From positions 36,428-100,427 of the forward strand of contig JAHZKF010000066.1 of assembly GCA_022600575.1 (NCBI GenBank): DNA of 64,000 nucleotides, in the 5' to 3' direction. The notes beneath the pieces were generated by a model that was not told the DNA's origin, did not search any database, and saw only the letters and a program-made list of their open reading frames with translations. The position numbers and the translations under genes are program-made. Positions 62,732-64,000 of this stretch are shown here, one piece after another (position 1 is the first letter of the stretch; every line of letters begins with the position of its first letter). The stretch comes from Gammaproteobacteria bacterium (GTDB lineage: Bacteria; Pseudomonadota; Gammaproteobacteria; Legionellales; Legionellaceae).

Positions 62732-64000
62732 TTACACTCCATTAAGTTGATGCGTATTATCAGGCTCGTCCATGAGTTTAGTAAGCTTGTTTAATTGAGT
62801 TGTAATACGTGATAGTTCGCTGAGTTCTGGGTGTGCATCAAATAGGGTTCCTGTTTTTAATTTAAGCTCATCTATGTCTGATGTGCGGATGCTTTGAGTT
62901 TTTTCAAAAGTACTTTGAAGGCTTTTAATCAGTGTTTCTACTTGTTTGACCGTTTCGCTATCTTCGGCAAAAGGAGGGTCAGCGTTAGCCTTGGCTTTTT
63001 TGAATAATTTCGCGATTTTTTCTAATAACTCTTCAGCATCCTCTTGGTTGTCTTCTGGGATAGGTGACAATTTTTCCTGGGTGTTTCCTTCACGAATTGC
63101 GCTGACCATTGCTTTTAGTTTTTGCTGTGTCATAACAGGTTTTTCAGGTATGGAGGGCGTGTTATTTGAAGCTTCAGGGGCGTCTGGGAGCTCGGGTGTT
63201 TTAGGGAGTGGTTTTTCTTCTATTTGTGATATATCTGGAACAGGAATGTGAGCAACATTTACTTTTTTATGGGATAAATTAAGAAAATATCCACCTACTT
63301 CCTCTAAATGAGAGATAAATGCTTCCGCATCTGGAATACTTTCAATGGCATTCATAAAACTGCCCAACTGCTTTGCGCAATCACCCAATATGGCTTGCAG
63401 TGCTTGAGGCGTATCTGTTGCATCAATATTTTGGTAGTGCTTTTCTAATTGATGAAGGAATTGTCCAAAAGCGGAGACTTGGTCTTCATTTAGATGGATT
63501 TGAATTTCATTTTTTTTACCTAAAATAGATTCGTGTAATTTTCTTAAGTTATTTTTTTGCTCTACTTTGGCCTCTTTTTGCGCCTCTCTTATTTGTGCTT
63601 GAAGAATAGCTCTAAAGTTTTCGATTTTCGCTGCTGCTTTGGCTTTTTTCTCATCATGTTTATTTTGGATCTGAGAGTGCCTTTGGAGATGTACGTGGAT
63701 TTTTTTTACTTTTTTTTCCAGCTTTTCTTTAGGTACTCGGTTGGTTTCTTCGTTTGGATTTAGTTCTAGAATTTGCGCATGTATTGCATCGTTCACGTTT
63801 ATCATTAAATTAAATACATCTTGTTGATATGATTTAAATATTTGAGCGAATGCTGCGCCTATATTTTGTTTTGCTTCAAGGCTGAGATAAGTTTTTTTAT
63901 GTTCGTCTTCTATTCTTTGCCTGTCTTCAAGTTTATTTCGAAGAAGTATTCTAAAATTTTCCCGATCAGCTTCATCCATTTCTTCATCATTTATAAAATC
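62732..64000 (-). CDS. Coiled-coil protein, candidate effector (5' end may lie outside window)
   Basis: At least 415 residues from ATG 63979. The frame stays open to the window edge, so the true start may be further upstream. Mostly charged helix (HDEKKAKAAAKIENFRAILQ, EAQKEAKVEQKNNLRKLHES) with a Pro-rich acidic linker (KPLPKTPELPDAPEASNNTP) and a second helical domain. No signal peptide, membrane helix or catalytic motif. Composition is like that of the coiled-coil proteins at 9-11.5 and 40-42 kb; these may be effectors of the Dot/Icm system, by inference. Confidence 0.55.
   Translation of the reverse strand, partial: DFINDEEMDEADRENFRILLRNKLEDRQRIEDEHKKTYLSLEAKQNIGAAFAQIFKSYQQDVFNLMINVNDAIHAQILELNPNEETNRVPKEKLEKKVKKIHVHLQRHSQIQNKHDEKKAKAAAKIENFRAILQAQIREAQKEAKVEQKNNLRKLHESILGKKNEIQIHLNEDQVSAFGQFLHQLEKHYQNIDATDTPQALQAILGDCAKQLGSFMNAIESIPDAEAFISHLEEVGGYFLNLSHKKVNVAHIPVPDISQIEEKPLPKTPELPDAPEASNNTPSIPEKPVMTQQKLKAMVSAIREGNTQEKLSPIPEDNQEDAEELLEKIAKLFKKAKANADPPFAEDSETVKQVETLIKSLQSTFEKTQSIRTSDIDELKLKTGTLFDAHPELSELSRITTQLNKLTKLMDEPDNTHQLNGV

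Noticed and set aside
1..64000. tRNA or rRNA genes, insertion sequences, prophage or integrase genes
   Set aside because: No stretch with tRNA cloverleaf features, rRNA sequence, transposase or integrase was found. All gaps between genes are under 200 bases.

Overview
The window looks like the chromosome of an intracellular or amoeba-associated gammaproteobacterium of the order Legionellales. The main reason is a nearly complete Dot/Icm (type IVB) secretion locus in the order icmT-S-R(like)-Q-P-O-N-M-L-K-E-G-C-D-J-B, set among ordinary gammaproteobacterial housekeeping blocks (dcw cluster, yqgE-ruvX-pyrB, recA-recX-alaS, prfB-lysS). DNA is moderately AT-rich throughout. The genus cannot be fixed from sequence alone. 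The icmR-position gene does not look like the Legionella pneumophila one, and icmF/icmH do not follow icmB, so a lineage outside classical Legionella (Coxiella-, Berkiella-, Rickettsiella- or Aquicella-like) is plausible.

Layout. 1-8.4 kb, plus strand: end of the division and cell-wall cluster, ftsW(partial)-murC-murB-ddl-ftsQ-ftsA-ftsZ-lpxC, with dciA convergent. 8.8-15.9 kb: a membrane PH-domain protein, a large coiled-coil protein (possible effector), dacB, a glutamate-synthase-like oxidoreductase and a small Gly-rich-tailed protein. 15.9-22.7 kb: yqgE-ruvX-pyrB, then on the minus strand a small unknown gene, an APH-fold kinase, comM, ubiK, an EVE-domain gene and 5-formyl-THF cyclo-ligase. 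22.8-40.0 kb, plus strand: the Dot/Icm locus, preceded by a small unknown gene and closed by a strong terminator. It encodes the chaperone and coupling modules (IcmS, IcmR-like, IcmQ, IcmP/DotM, IcmO/DotL, IcmJ/DotN), the core (DotK, DotH, DotG, DotF), inner-membrane parts (DotI, DotJ, DotE, DotP, IcmT) and the DotO ATPase. 40.1-46.8 kb, minus strand: a long Glu-rich coiled-coil protein, the methionine importer metNIQ and acetoacetyl-CoA synthetase. 46.9-56.1 kb: recA-recX-alaS, a kinase-like candidate effector (minus), fliA without any flagellar gene nearby, and prfB-lysS. 56.2-64 kb: two related kinase-like membrane or effector candidates, a six-gene minus-strand operon, a divergent amidohydrolase, and another coiled-coil protein running to the window edge.

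The most unusual locus is the operon at 58.4-61.6 kb. It contains, in transcription order, a small protein with a Lon/ComM-type S5 fold, a secreted beta-solenoid-like protein, a 57-residue Asp/Lys/Gly/Ser-rich peptide, a 207-residue protein resembling the pre-ATP-grasp half of peptide ligases, a 77-residue protein, and a RimK/graspetide-type ATP-grasp ligase. The last four are translationally coupled. This has the layout of a ribosomally made, ATP-grasp-modified peptide pathway with its own possible protease and secreted partner, in a Dot/Icm bacterium. The interpretation is inference and no named family fits it exactly.

Other points of note are a PmrA-like TTAAG direct repeat before the icmR-position gene, an 87-residue super-repeat in DotG, loss of the programmed frameshift in prfB, and a terminator for lpxC lying inside the convergent dciA gene.
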